From assembly GCF_049723235.1 (NCBI RefSeq), contig NZ_JBNARB010000012.1:4274-68273 (forward strand): 64,000 nt of DNA, written 5' to 3'. The notes beneath the pieces were generated by a model, which saw nothing but the letters and a program-made list of their open reading frames with translations, did not search any database and was not told where the DNA came from. Position numbers and translations under genes: made by a program. Numbering within the stretch: position 1 is the stretch's first letter; every line of letters starts with the position of its first letter. This stretch comes from Thermovenabulum sp049723235. Lineage in GTDB: Bacteria; Bacillota; Thermosediminibacteria; Thermosediminibacterales; Thermosediminibacteraceae. This document shows positions 42,807 through 52,200 of this stretch, in pieces.

Positions 42807-43957
42807 ATATTATCACCCGTCTTTTCTTCTAAATATTTCTTTATTATCTCGCTTAATTTAGGTGTTCTGGAATTATACTTATCATATTCAATTACTTTAT
42901 CCCATCCATAATTTGTTTCCAGCACTGAAATAATTATATCTTTCGCAAACCTATCTTCCCCTTCAAAAATATTATATATTAACTCTATACCCCCATCTAT
43001 TGAGACAAGTGAATTTGCTGCATTGTACCTTACATACCATTCTTTATCAGATAAAGCCTTTGTAAGAGGAACAATTGCTCTTTTATCCTGAATTTGCCCC
43101 AAAACCTTTGCAGCTATCGCTCTAACTTCCCAGGACTCATCATTTAAAAGTTCAATAATTTTATCTATATATCTGCTATCACCCATATTCCCTAATGCTT
43201 TCGCTGCTGAAATCCTTTTCTCTTTATTTTCCGAATCTAAAAACTGTGCAATTTCATCAGCAAGTGTTATATCCTTGTAATTACCCGCAGATTTTATAAA
43301 AATTGATGATATAAAATCATTATCAATATACATGAGTTTTCTGTAAATATATATTTTATCGCCCTCAAAACTATCAGCAATTTCTATTAAGCTCCTTTCA
43401 CTAAGAGGAACCGTTTGGGAAAATCTATTAAAAGCCTCAATAAAAGCTTCTTCATCACCTATTTTTGCTAATGCCATTAATGTATTGTACTTTACATCCA
43501 CTATCTGAATATTTGTTAACTCTAATAAGTAATTAATGGCTTTTTTACTTCTCATTTCTCCTAATTTCTTGCAAGTTAAAGCTATTTTCTGCATATCTTT
43601 GCTTTTTAATTTTTCTATTTCGTAATCTACCAATCCTATATCTTCTACAATTTTGGTAAGTTTTTTAATGATATTCCCTTTTAAATTTTCAAAGTAAAAT
43701 ATAAACCTTTCTTCAACTAACTCCTTTTTATACTTATTTTTCATAAAACCCTTAATAACATTAAGCTGGATTTCGGTGATGTCATTTTCATCGAGCTGAG
43801 AAATAATATTATCAAGATATTCTGAAATCTCTTGATAAAACAACTGCTTTTTTCTTTTTTTATAATTCTCATAAAGCCTTTCTATAATTAAGTATAAATA
43901 TAATAATATTATGATTATTGAAAATATAATTATTGAATATACCACAATTAATTCCAT
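42788..43957 (-). CDS. Membrane-anchored HEAT-repeat protein
   Basis: One N-terminal membrane helix (about 3-24) followed by a cytoplasmic helical body of ~360 residues. HEAT/PBS-lyase-type repeats are clear near 140-170 (YLLELTNIQIVDVKYNTLMALAKIGDE) and near 228-315 (RISAAKALGNMGDSRYIDKIIELL, WEVRAIAAKVLGQIQDKRAIVPLT, WYVRYNAANSLVSIDG). Such repeats bind proteins. Set between a GGDEF response regulator and a GT2, it is a candidate adaptor passing a signal to the synthase; that is inference. Confidence 0.85.
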   Translation of the reverse strand: MELIVVYSIIIFSIIIILLYLYLIIERLYENYKKRKKQLFYQEISEYLDNIISQLDENDITEIQLNVIKGFMKNKYKKELVEERFIFYFENLKGNIIKKLTKIVEDIGLVDYEIEKLKSKDMQKIALTCKKLGEMRSKKAINYLLELTNIQIVDVKYNTLMALAKIGDEEAFIEAFNRFSQTVPLSERSLIEIADSFEGDKIYIYRKLMYIDNDFISSIFIKSAGNYKDITLADEIAQFLDSENKEKRISAAKALGNMGDSRYIDKIIELLNDESWEVRAIAAKVLGQIQDKRAIVPLTKALSDKEWYVRYNAANSLVSIDGGIELIYNIFEGEDRFAKDIIISVLETNYGWDKVIEYDKYNSRTPKLSEIIKKYLEEKTGDNIWRQNF

Positions 43958-43969
43958 TCTAAATCACCA

Positions 43970-45475
43970 CTAATTCAATAATTTTTTAATACGGCTGTCC
44001 AGCTCAACCGGTGAAAAAGGCTTCACAACATAATCATCGGCCCCTAAGTCAAGAGTTCTTTTTATATAATCTTCATTTTTTTGTGAAGATAATACAATTA
44101 CAGGTAATTTACTATATTTTTCTTTAATCCTTTTTATTAATTCATCTCCATTCATTAGTTTAAGATAATAATCAGTGACGACTAAATCAATATTATTATT
44201 TTCTATAATATCGAGGGCTTCAGTACCATCACTTGCAGTAAATACATTAAAACCTTTGCTTTTATACCGGGACTTTAAAATAGAAAGAATAATCTTATCA
44301 TCATCTACAAATAGTATATTTTTTTGATTTTCAGGCCTGAAAGATTCCAAAGGTATAACTACCTTCCCTCTCCCTTCCATTTTAGCCGTGGCTACTGCTT
44401 CCCTAGCTTTTAAAACTACATCGCTATATTCTTTATAATCTCTGGTAATTGGCAAGGCACCTGCCGAATAACTGATTTTTAACCCTATCTCATCGCCATA
44501 TTTAACTGTAAATTCAAGAATATCCTCAGCTAATTTTTTAACCCACAATATGTCCCTATCATAAAATAAAAATGCAAATTCATCACCCGCAACCCTGTAG
44601 GCAATATCTTTTCTAGTTATATTTTTTTTAAACTCTGAAATCACTTTATTTATAATTTTATTACCAAGCAATATGCCCATTTTTTTGTTGATTTCTGCCA
44701 TAAAATCGAAGTCAATTAAAAGAAAAACAGCTTGTTTCCCCTCAACTTTTATTTTATCAATAAGGGAAACGGCTAAGGTTTCTCCATGTTTTCTGGTATA
44801 GAGCCCTGTATTAATATCATAAATATTATCTTTGTTGCATTTTGTAATGACATTTATTAAATTTAATACCTTTAGGTATATTTCCTTTATATCAAAATTA
44901 TTATCGAAATAATCAATTGCTCCTAACTTCAAACATTCAATCTTAGTTTTATAATCCTCTTTAGATATAACCAGTACAGGAATTTGGTCTAACAGCTTTT
45001 CATCCCTTATACTTTTTAAAATAGTAATTAAATTTAAATTATTATCATTTTGAATTATAATCACGTTGGGATTATAAAATAAAATTGTTTCTATTGTATT
45101 CTCCTTCGTAAATATAACTTCAATATTGTCTCTATTAAGCATATTAACAAGTTCTGTTAAGTTTTTATATTCTTCAGATAACAATAATAATACTTTATTT
45201 TTTTCTAATAAATTTTGTTCTAACATTTCCTTCAACTTTATCAATTTTTCTAAGTATTGCTCCATCTTTTGATCGTTTCTTTCGTCATTCAAAACATCTT
45301 CTATGCCTCCAATTTCAATAAAAACCTCTTTTATATCGTTATCTTTAGAAATTTTATAAAGGTTTTTCAGCACACTCCTTAAAATTTTAAAATATGTATC
45401 ATCTTTTTTCTCAATCTCAAGAAGTGCATTTATTGTATTTAATATTTCTTGAAAAACTGCATCTTTATTCCCCAT
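43970..45475 (-). CDS. Response regulator REC-GGDEF-REC
   Basis: A 501-residue soluble protein: helical N-terminus (1-100), a degenerate receiver (about 100-215; the Asp is replaced in NVIIIQNDN and the KPF lysine is lost), a GGDEF domain (about 225-380) with RVAGDEF at 296-300, and a normal C-terminal receiver (about 387-501) with DDD, the phosphorylatable Asp in LVVTDYYL (about 435) and VVKPFSP. AGDEF is a tolerated variant in active cyclases; the I-site arginine is missing (TRKD). The ATG at 45475 follows GGGAGGAGG. It heads the HEAT-GT2-glycosidase set. No histidine kinase is adjacent. Confidence 0.9.
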   Translation of the reverse strand: MGNKDAVFQEILNTINALLEIEKKDDTYFKILRSVLKNLYKISKDNDIKEVFIEIGGIEDVLNDERNDQKMEQYLEKLIKLKEMLEQNLLEKNKVLLLLSEEYKNLTELVNMLNRDNIEVIFTKENTIETILFYNPNVIIIQNDNNLNLITILKSIRDEKLLDQIPVLVISKEDYKTKIECLKLGAIDYFDNNFDIKEIYLKVLNLINVITKCNKDNIYDINTGLYTRKHGETLAVSLIDKIKVEGKQAVFLLIDFDFMAEINKKMGILLGNKIINKVISEFKKNITRKDIAYRVAGDEFAFLFYDRDILWVKKLAEDILEFTVKYGDEIGLKISYSAGALPITRDYKEYSDVVLKAREAVATAKMEGRGKVVIPLESFRPENQKNILFVDDDKIILSILKSRYKSKGFNVFTASDGTEALDIIENNNIDLVVTDYYLKLMNGDELIKRIKEKYSKLPVIVLSSQKNEDYIKRTLDLGADDYVVKPFSPVELDSRIKKLLN

Positions 45476-45622
45476 ATATTTCACCCTCCTCCCTAACTGC
45501 AAACAATTTTTTCTCCAAAAAATATTTATATTTTATTTTCTATAATTATCACATATTCTCCTTTTAATATATTAAATTTTCCTTTGAAGGATCGCGTCAA
45601 GTATTTTTAGGTTTTTTTAAAA

Positions 45623-46081
45623 CTCACCATCTCACCACAAGATGAGGAATTAAAAATTTTTTATATGCATTGATATCGTTTTTAAAGTAATTGCCAAATA
45701 TTTCCATTATATGGTTGCAATTATCCTCCCTTTTTCATCTATCAACCTTTTTAGTTATATATAGTTATAGTGTTATTTGCTGTAATAATGACTTTATTAC
45801 CATACTTGTAAATGTCTTCTTGTTTAGCAAAATTGCATATTTTTCATTTATATTTTTTATTCTTTGTTTTGCCTTGCATAAAGTAGTCTTTGGTAATTCT
45901 ACAGGCTTTAAATCCTCAAATCGCTGCTTTATTATCATTTCTTTAACCGATATGCCACTTGCTTTCACCGCCCTTAATTGTGCCATCTTATGAGCCCCTA
46001 TTTTACTCAACGATAATGGTCCTTAAAGACCTCACCTTCCTGTTGAGTTTTTTTAAACTCATCCTGTGGGAGGATGGTGAG
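45623..46081. repeat. Inverted pair of 24-base hairpin repeats, possible mobile-element ends
   Basis: The plus-strand segment 45623-45646 (CTCACCATC...GATGAG) is nearly identical to the reverse complement of 46058-46081. Each copy folds on itself: CATCT/AGATG in the left one, and CATCCT/AGGATG in the right one. The stem bases differ but remain paired, as in a conserved structure. The copies lie 411 bases apart in opposite orientation, like the ends of a small non-autonomous element. No target duplication was identified. Confidence 0.5.
45765..45986 (-). CDS. Small hypothetical protein (uncertain)
   Basis: A 73-residue charged frame starting at an ATG preceded by ATAGGGG, lying inside the inverted-repeat pair. 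It has VKASGISVKEMIIKQRF followed by a lysine-rich helix; no family recognised. It could be a remnant or chance frame. An overlapping hydrophobic plus-strand frame is less likely to be real. Confidence 0.3.
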   Translation of the reverse strand: MAQLRAVKASGISVKEMIIKQRFEDLKPVELPKTTLCKAKQRIKNINEKYAILLNKKTFTSMVIKSLLQQITL

Positions 46082-46087
46082 GTCTTT
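46025..46087 (+). other. Three-way-junction hairpin, terminator-like
   Basis: AAAGACCTCACC (46025-46036) pairs perfectly with GGTGAGGTCTTT (46076-46087) and is followed by TTTTTC on the plus strand. Inside lie two more hairpins: GAGTTT/AAACTC (46045-46060) and ATCCT/AGGAT (46061-46075). The fold looks designed, but no plus-strand gene precedes it. It could be an element end or an orphan terminator. Confidence 0.55.
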
Positions 46088-46144
46088 TTTCTACATTTTT
46101 TCTGCTTTTTCCTCCTTTTTGACCTAAAAATATTTTACACTATA

Positions 46145-46168
46145 AAAAAAGCTCTCCTTTCAGAGAGC
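46145..46168 (-). terminator. Terminator after the exported-protein cluster
   Basis: GCTCTC (46151-46156) and GAGAGC (46163-46168) form a hairpin followed on the minus strand by seven Ts. It is about 20 bases past the small lipoprotein gene. Confidence 0.88.
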
Positions 46169-46187
46169 AAAGTATAGCTATTTTAAA

Positions 46188-46694
46188 TTATTTTCCTGGT
46201 ATAAGCATAATAGCAATAGAGGTATTATATCCTTTCATTTCATTGTTTTTCGCCACATCCAGTTGATAGGTATATCCGCTTTTGCTTCCAAAAGAGGTTA
46301 AGCTTTCTTCGGTTAAGGTTTCATTGGTTACTTTTGCTCCTTCCAGAACCTTCTTGTAAAATTCCATTACGACTTTAACATCTTCCTTTGAATAAGCAGT
46401 AATAGTATACCCTCCGTCCAGTTCTATGGCAGTAAGTATAAAACTATCTTTATATAAGGGAAAAATCTCCGACGGATATTTTGCTGGAAGTTCTGCACTT
46501 TTACCTTCCGTACCCGTTTTCATTGTCATTTCTGAATTCTGCGTTTGAGCGGCAGGTTGCTCTTTTTCACCTTCTTCATTTTTCTGAGCTTGGTTTGTGT
46601 TCTCTGCTGGTTTTTGCCCGGTTTTTTCACCACCACACGCCGCTATTAACAACAATGCTAAAATAACCACCATAATAAAAATCTTCTTTCTCAC
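46188..46694 (-). CDS. Small hypothetical lipoprotein
   Basis: A 168-residue protein with a clear lipoprotein signal (LLLIAACGG, cysteine at about 20), then a ~55-residue low-complexity Gln/Glu/Asn/Lys/Thr linker. The C-terminal domain of about 95 residues (FPLYKDSFILTAIELDGGYTITAYS...VVMEFYKKVLEGA...) has an alpha/beta pattern without known motif. Third of three minus-strand exported-protein genes. Function unknown. Confidence 0.75.
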   Translation of the reverse strand: MRKKIFIMVVILALLLIAACGGEKTGQKPAENTNQAQKNEEGEKEQPAAQTQNSEMTMKTGTEGKSAELPAKYPSEIFPLYKDSFILTAIELDGGYTITAYSKEDVKVVMEFYKKVLEGAKVTNETLTEESLTSFGSKSGYTYQLDVAKNNEMKGYNTSIAIMLIPGK

Positions 46695-46727
46695 AATGAT
46701 AACCTCCTTTTATTTTATAAAACAAAA

Positions 46728-49253
46728 TTATTTCTCGCCGTAATATTTTGTATATACGCCGTTTACCCTTATTTTGAGTGTTGCAGAACCTTTTGCAGGC
46801 CTATTCCCTGGAATCATAGCATTTTTTATAGCATTAATAACATTCAAAGATGATAATTCTTCTTTATTTCCTTGATTCCCTAAATTGAGTAAATTCCCCA
46901 TATTATTTTCCTTTAAAAAGTTCATTGCATCTTTCATTTCTTGAGAGTCAGGCAGTTTTATATTATCCAATTGCTCTGCCATTTTATTATAATCTACAGT
47001 AAAAGCTCCCTGAACAGGACACTTATGTTTAAAAACATCTACCACCATTGATATATTTATTCCTTTTGCGTTCCAATCATTTAAATCGGGAGTTACTGCA
47101 ATAACTTGACTTATACCATCAAGAGGAAGCGGTTCGGATAGATTTATGGTTCCAATCGGTTCAGGAAAAGAAAAAACCGTATTTCCTCTAAACGCAACAC
47201 CCTCCAGTAATGCTGGAACGGTTATTAATATTCCCTGAGGAGGAATATTTTCTTTTATTCCGTATTTTTCATAAGCATCTCTTAATTCTTCTGTATTATC
47301 GGAAGGTTTTTTTAATATCCTGACCAAAGAATTATATATATCCGGGTTATTAATTGATGCAGAAGCATTTCCCGATGTTTCAACCATCTTTTTCCCATCT
47401 ACAAATCCCTCACCGCTGAAATCATAGGAAGAATTTTTTACAACATAATAGCAATGGTCTTTAATTTCAAGATTTTCGGTCATATTGCCCTTTGATTTCC
47501 ATTCAAAGCCCTGCACGCTGTAATTGTACTCAAATGTTAAATTTAGCTGCATTTCTTTATAGCATTTTCCGGTTTCTACCCTGAATTTATCTGCTTCTTT
47601 TAATTCATCCTTTAAATTTGCATTAGAATAAATCAATATAAGGGCCTGAATATCTTCGTTTTTATCAGTCTTTGCTTTGCAATACTGCTTAACGGTTTCA
47701 GAAGACCAGTCTTCAACAACCCAATTCCCATTAATCCTTAAAATAGCCTGTCTTTTTAAATATTTATCATCGGCTATGGATTTCTCAAAAGTTATGGTAA
47801 CATGTTGAAGGGTCGGATCCTTTTGGTCAAAAATATATAAATAATACATTAATGCACCGGGATTTAGAGAAACATTTACTTCATCCTCCTCATCGACCTT
47901 CATTATCTTCTTTTTAAAACATTTTCCGCTGGGACCTCCCGTAATTCTGCCATAATCGTAATATTTATCAACGGGCGGCCAGTTCCAATTGTAAAGGGCA
48001 AAGGTGGCATAAGTTTCTTTAAGCTTTGGTATGTTTTTATCTAAAAACGGCCTTATCGATTGTGAACCGCTTTGTCCAGCAGTCTTAATTATTTCACGGA
48101 TAAAATTTACCCCTGCATAATCCGTAAGGTAATAGAAAAACATATAGCTGTCGTATTCAAAAAGCTTCCCGATACCAATTCTTTCTTGATCAAGAGTCCT
48201 GAAAAATCCCGGGTGCCTGCTATGCTCAACATTATAATCAGGATAAACATAGTTTTCAGACCAAACAGCAGTTGCTTCACAAAGCCATTTTTCTTCCACC
48301 GTGCTGTAGCCAATTTTCATCTCATCCTGGAAGGTATGAAAAAGTTCATGGGCTGTTGTCGATTTAATATATTTTTCTAATCCTGCAATCATGGTATTGA
48401 GTCTTATTCTATACTTCCCATCGGAATAAAACTCCAGCCCTAATTTTGTTTTTGGCAATTCAACCAATTCAATAATATAAGGCTTTGAAGGTTTTATTTT
48501 CATTAAATTTTTAAATTTATCCCATGAATAGATAACTGCTTCCTTTACATATAGAGCCATAGCTTTAATAGATTCTTTTTTTTCTTTAGACCAGTTTTTT
48601 TCTTCATAATACATAATTTCAAATTTTTGTCCGTCATGGGTAAATTCATCCACATGAACTTGAAAATCTTCATCGGCTGCCAGTACTTCTTTTAAAATCT
48701 TAAAACCCGAAGATGATTTTTTAATTTTTATATTGCCTGGATAAAAAAAACTATTTGGATCATTTAAAGGAAGAAGGTAAGGCAAAACCAGATTGCGGGT
48801 TTCTTCGGATAAGATTCCCCAGTTATCAACCAAATATTTTATAGCGTATTCAGAGGTATCCGCAGCTCGGTCGGTTTTATATTCCGCGGGAAGTTTTTCC
48901 GGGTCATAATCGGCAAAAACCTCCAGTAAAGCAGCTCTCTCTTTTGTTATCTTACCCTCATTTAGAGCTTTCTCTATAAGTTCAGTCGAATTCGGAGGCA
49001 ATTCCTCATAATCATCGGGTACTGAAAATAAATCCGCCAGTTCCTTATCAATCCCCTTCAATTTTCCCGATGTTGCATTTTGAGAACCGTATATAGGTTT
49101 AGGTTGGGGTATACTCATATCCGATAAAATAGTGTTAATTTCTTTTTTAACATTTTGTTTATTTCCCAAAGAGCATCCAGGAATAAATAAAGAAGCAAAA
49201 ATAAATATAACAATAAGAATAAACGTAAATAATTTTTTATAAAACAAATTCAA
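46728..49253 (-). CDS. Lipoprotein with HExxH zinc-metallopeptidase motif
   Basis: An 841-residue lipoprotein (FIPGCSLG, cysteine at 27). The segment TTAHELFHTFQDEM has H302-E303-H306, and WLCEATAVWSEN offers Glu326 as a third zinc ligand 20 residues on, the gluzincin arrangement. The remaining ~450 residues are beta-rich with many pairs of cysteines (for example GKCFKKK, KQYCKAK, GKCYKEM, DHCYYVV). I do not recognise a named family. It lies between the small lipoprotein and the stalk-domain protein. A surface protease acting on its neighbours or on external protein is plausible. Confidence 0.75.
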   Translation of the reverse strand: MNLFYKKLFTFILIVIFIFASLFIPGCSLGNKQNVKKEINTILSDMSIPQPKPIYGSQNATSGKLKGIDKELADLFSVPDDYEELPPNSTELIEKALNEGKITKERAALLEVFADYDPEKLPAEYKTDRAADTSEYAIKYLVDNWGILSEETRNLVLPYLLPLNDPNSFFYPGNIKIKKSSSGFKILKEVLAADEDFQVHVDEFTHDGQKFEIMYYEEKNWSKEKKESIKAMALYVKEAVIYSWDKFKNLMKIKPSKPYIIELVELPKTKLGLEFYSDGKYRIRLNTMIAGLEKYIKSTTAHELFHTFQDEMKIGYSTVEEKWLCEATAVWSENYVYPDYNVEHSRHPGFFRTLDQERIGIGKLFEYDSYMFFYYLTDYAGVNFIREIIKTAGQSGSQSIRPFLDKNIPKLKETYATFALYNWNWPPVDKYYDYGRITGGPSGKCFKKKIMKVDEEDEVNVSLNPGALMYYLYIFDQKDPTLQHVTITFEKSIADDKYLKRQAILRINGNWVVEDWSSETVKQYCKAKTDKNEDIQALILIYSNANLKDELKEADKFRVETGKCYKEMQLNLTFEYNYSVQGFEWKSKGNMTENLEIKDHCYYVVKNSSYDFSGEGFVDGKKMVETSGNASASINNPDIYNSLVRILKKPSDNTEELRDAYEKYGIKENIPPQGILITVPALLEGVAFRGNTVFSFPEPIGTINLSEPLPLDGISQVIAVTPDLNDWNAKGINISMVVDVFKHKCPVQGAFTVDYNKMAEQLDNIKLPDSQEMKDAMNFLKENNMGNLLNLGNQGNKEELSSLNVINAIKNAMIPGNRPAKGSATLKIRVNGVYTKYYGEK

Positions 49254-49273
49254 TACCTAAACCTCCTAACCTT

Positions 49274-52200
49274 TTATTTTGTTGAAATTGTTACCGTTTG
49301 CGTTGCCTGGTCCCATCCGACGTTGCAATTGAGATTTTCGCCTACAAACCTTACAGGCACGTAAGTCCGAGCTCCTATAATAACAGGCGGTACATCATTT
49401 GTGACAGTTAATCCATTTACCAGCATTTCTTTTTTATCTATCCACATTTCAATTGTTGTATTTTGCTTTATAATGGTAATTTTTCTATCCGCATCATTCC
49501 ATTTTATACTGCCCCCTATGGCTTCTACTACAGCTCTTATAGGCAGTATCGTCCTTCCTCCCATTATAAGCGGCACTGTTCCCCTTCCCGGATCTATTTC
49601 CATACTGTTGCCGTTTACCGTCATAAAAGCATTGCCTATGCTAAGGTAGATAATTACATTTTTTTCTTCAGTCTCGGTATTGTCTTGATTATTATTGGTG
49701 CTATTCAAATCTTGCCCGCTAACTCCGGACTGCTCCGTTCCCTCATTTATCGAAGGAGGAAGTTCCAGTTGGAACATTGGGAGCCTTATTTCACCAAAAG
49801 GAGGTGAAAAAAGTCCTGATCCGCTTACATTAGCCCGCTGCCAATTGGTAAATAAAAGCTCAATCTTTTGATAATAACCGTCCAAAAAGACTACCTTCAC
49901 CGGCAGATTGTTTTTTGGGTCTATAAAAAGCTGTAATTTAACGTAAACATTCATTACTGGATCGATTTTTTTACTCTTTTCCCAAACTTGACATGATATA
50001 CCGTTAACCTGTTCCGTTCCTTTTAAAGCAAAGGGTATATTTTTTAATTCGGGAATATAATCATCTAAGTCATACCGAACATTTTCTTTAACAGGAAACT
50101 CCTTATATTCAATAACTTTTGTTTTACTATTTTTATCCCACAATAAGACGGGATCATTTACCCCCATCTCAACCTTTTGCTGCTCATTTAATGAATAAAA
50201 TTTTATACCTTTACTATAAGATGGAGTAGAGCTTGAGGCAGAAGGATAGTATTTAACAGTTATATTAGAAGTAAAGTTTTTAGGTGAAAGAATTCCTTGA
50301 TTTTGCGATGATTTTTGCCCTTCCAAGTTCAAAACCACTGCACTTAAGGTTTTAAGGTAGTAATTTGCAGGAGCCGAACCTATTAAGGGAATATTTTTTT
50401 CTATTATATTGCTTAAAAAATTGCTTCTTCTTTCCTCTTCACACGTTTTAGCTTCATCAAAATACTCTAACTTTTTGCCTTCTACAAAAAAACTTACCGT
50501 TTCAAAGACATGGTAGTTGACAGAACGCCCTCCCATAAGAGAACTTCGGAATTTATCAAGAGGTGAAGTAATCTGGTTTAACAGGGTGTTAAGTTCTATC
50601 TGCCACGGACCCGTAGCAGCCACTGAATGTTTTTTTTCGGAATTATATGTGGGATTTAAGCGCCATTCCTTCGACTTAAGCGTATTTTCCGGGTAAGTAC
50701 TGTGGGGATAAATAGCGGTCACTTTAAAATCTATTTCTCCGCTAAAAGGTGAAGCCGTACTGCTATTGCCAATTATTACAACACTATTGGCAGAGCTCAA
50801 AAGGTAGGGCTCTTGACTGTAGTTTCCATCTACAGAAACAGTTATACCTTCTGCTTCTATTTTGTCACTGTAAACGTTAAATCCTTCCTTTTCTAAAACT
50901 GCATAAACCTTGTCAAAAGGCCTTATGTCCACATTATTCAACTGAAAAACGCCGTTTGAGCTTTGTACCGTGAACTTAACATTATATTCAACAGGAAGAA
51001 AAATATTTTCTTCAGGGTGCAAAGGAATATTATTAGAGCGTTCTATATACAAAATAACAGGACCATTATAGGTTAATGCATTTTGATCCGAACTATTGAC
51101 ATACCCTTTCACAGCATTTGCAAGGTAATCGGCAGTTTCCACAACTAAGCAGTTAAATGGGAAACTTGCTTCCCGGGGAAAAGACCAAGTATTTGTGGTC
51201 CCTGGAAGTTTTACCCTTACCAGATCTCCTTTTTTCAAATCATAGGATGCGGTAAAGTATCCTGCTTTATCTGTTAATGCACTTAATAACTTTTCAATGC
51301 CTGCAGCATTTGTAATCTTTAATTGGATTTCTTTGTTAGAGTAGGGGTTACCGGTTGCTTTTTCTACAATACGCCCCTTTATTAGGTCGCTATAAGCACA
51401 TGCCTCGGCAATGTCAATATTATAATTTCCTAAACGTTCCTTAATATAATTGAAAATGGGGTATTTATACTCATAAATCGTCTTGCTTTTATCAAAAGAT
51501 TTTACTTTTACTTTGCCGCTTATTTTGACAAATCCGTCTCCTTTAATGCTCAAGTAATTACCGGTGCTGCCCTGCACATTTGTTTTTGCTTCCAAGAAAA
51601 CACCAATTTTATTATCTATAACAATTTTACCCTTACCCAATATATCAAAGGCAACCTCTGCAAGAATGCTTGTTTCTCCTTTTACATCTGCAGTCAAGGA
51701 TAAATTTTCAGGGGTAAAAGAAAAATTAACCTCTTTAATTGTATCAAAGCTTGTCGGCATATAATAAGAAGTACCACCTTGAAGGCCCGCTCTGATAGAA
51801 GAACTCTGTTTTACAGAGTATTCCATGGTGATTCTGCCATCAACACCCAAAACTAAAAAAAATCCTACAGTTATCCTGCATCCTTCTGCAGGAATAGTAA
51901 AGTCATAAAGAGGGATTTTAATGTCCTTTTTTAGTTGAGCAAGTAACTCTGCCTGAACCTCAGTTTTTTGAGAAGCAAAAAAGACAAACTTATAACCGTT
52001 GTCTTTAGTGTATTTTACTTCAACAGCAGGAGAATCCACATTTAAACTGCCCTTTAATGCCACTTCAATTCGTTTACCCTCCTGGTCGTACCCCGGCAGG
52101 GTCTGTCTTTCGTCAAAATAAAAGTTAAACCCTGCCCTTTCCGTAGTGCCGGATTTCATTTTGTAAGAGGTTACATTAATACCCGATGTAAGCCCGGTAA

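Larger units (their letters stand above)
45476..46187. other. 0.7-kb gene-poor stretch with inverted repeats
   Basis: Contains the promoter side of the REC-GGDEF-REC operon, two inverted copies of a 24-base hairpin-forming repeat (45623-45646 and 46058-46081), one small uncertain frame on the minus strand, and a terminator for the following lipoprotein gene. I see no recognised transposase. Confidence 0.6.

Noticed and set aside
45691..45993. Hydrophobic plus-strand frame of about 100 codons
   Set aside because: It lies in the inverted-repeat stretch, has no ribosome-binding site, and overlaps a better minus-strand frame; the composition looks like translated AT-rich noise.
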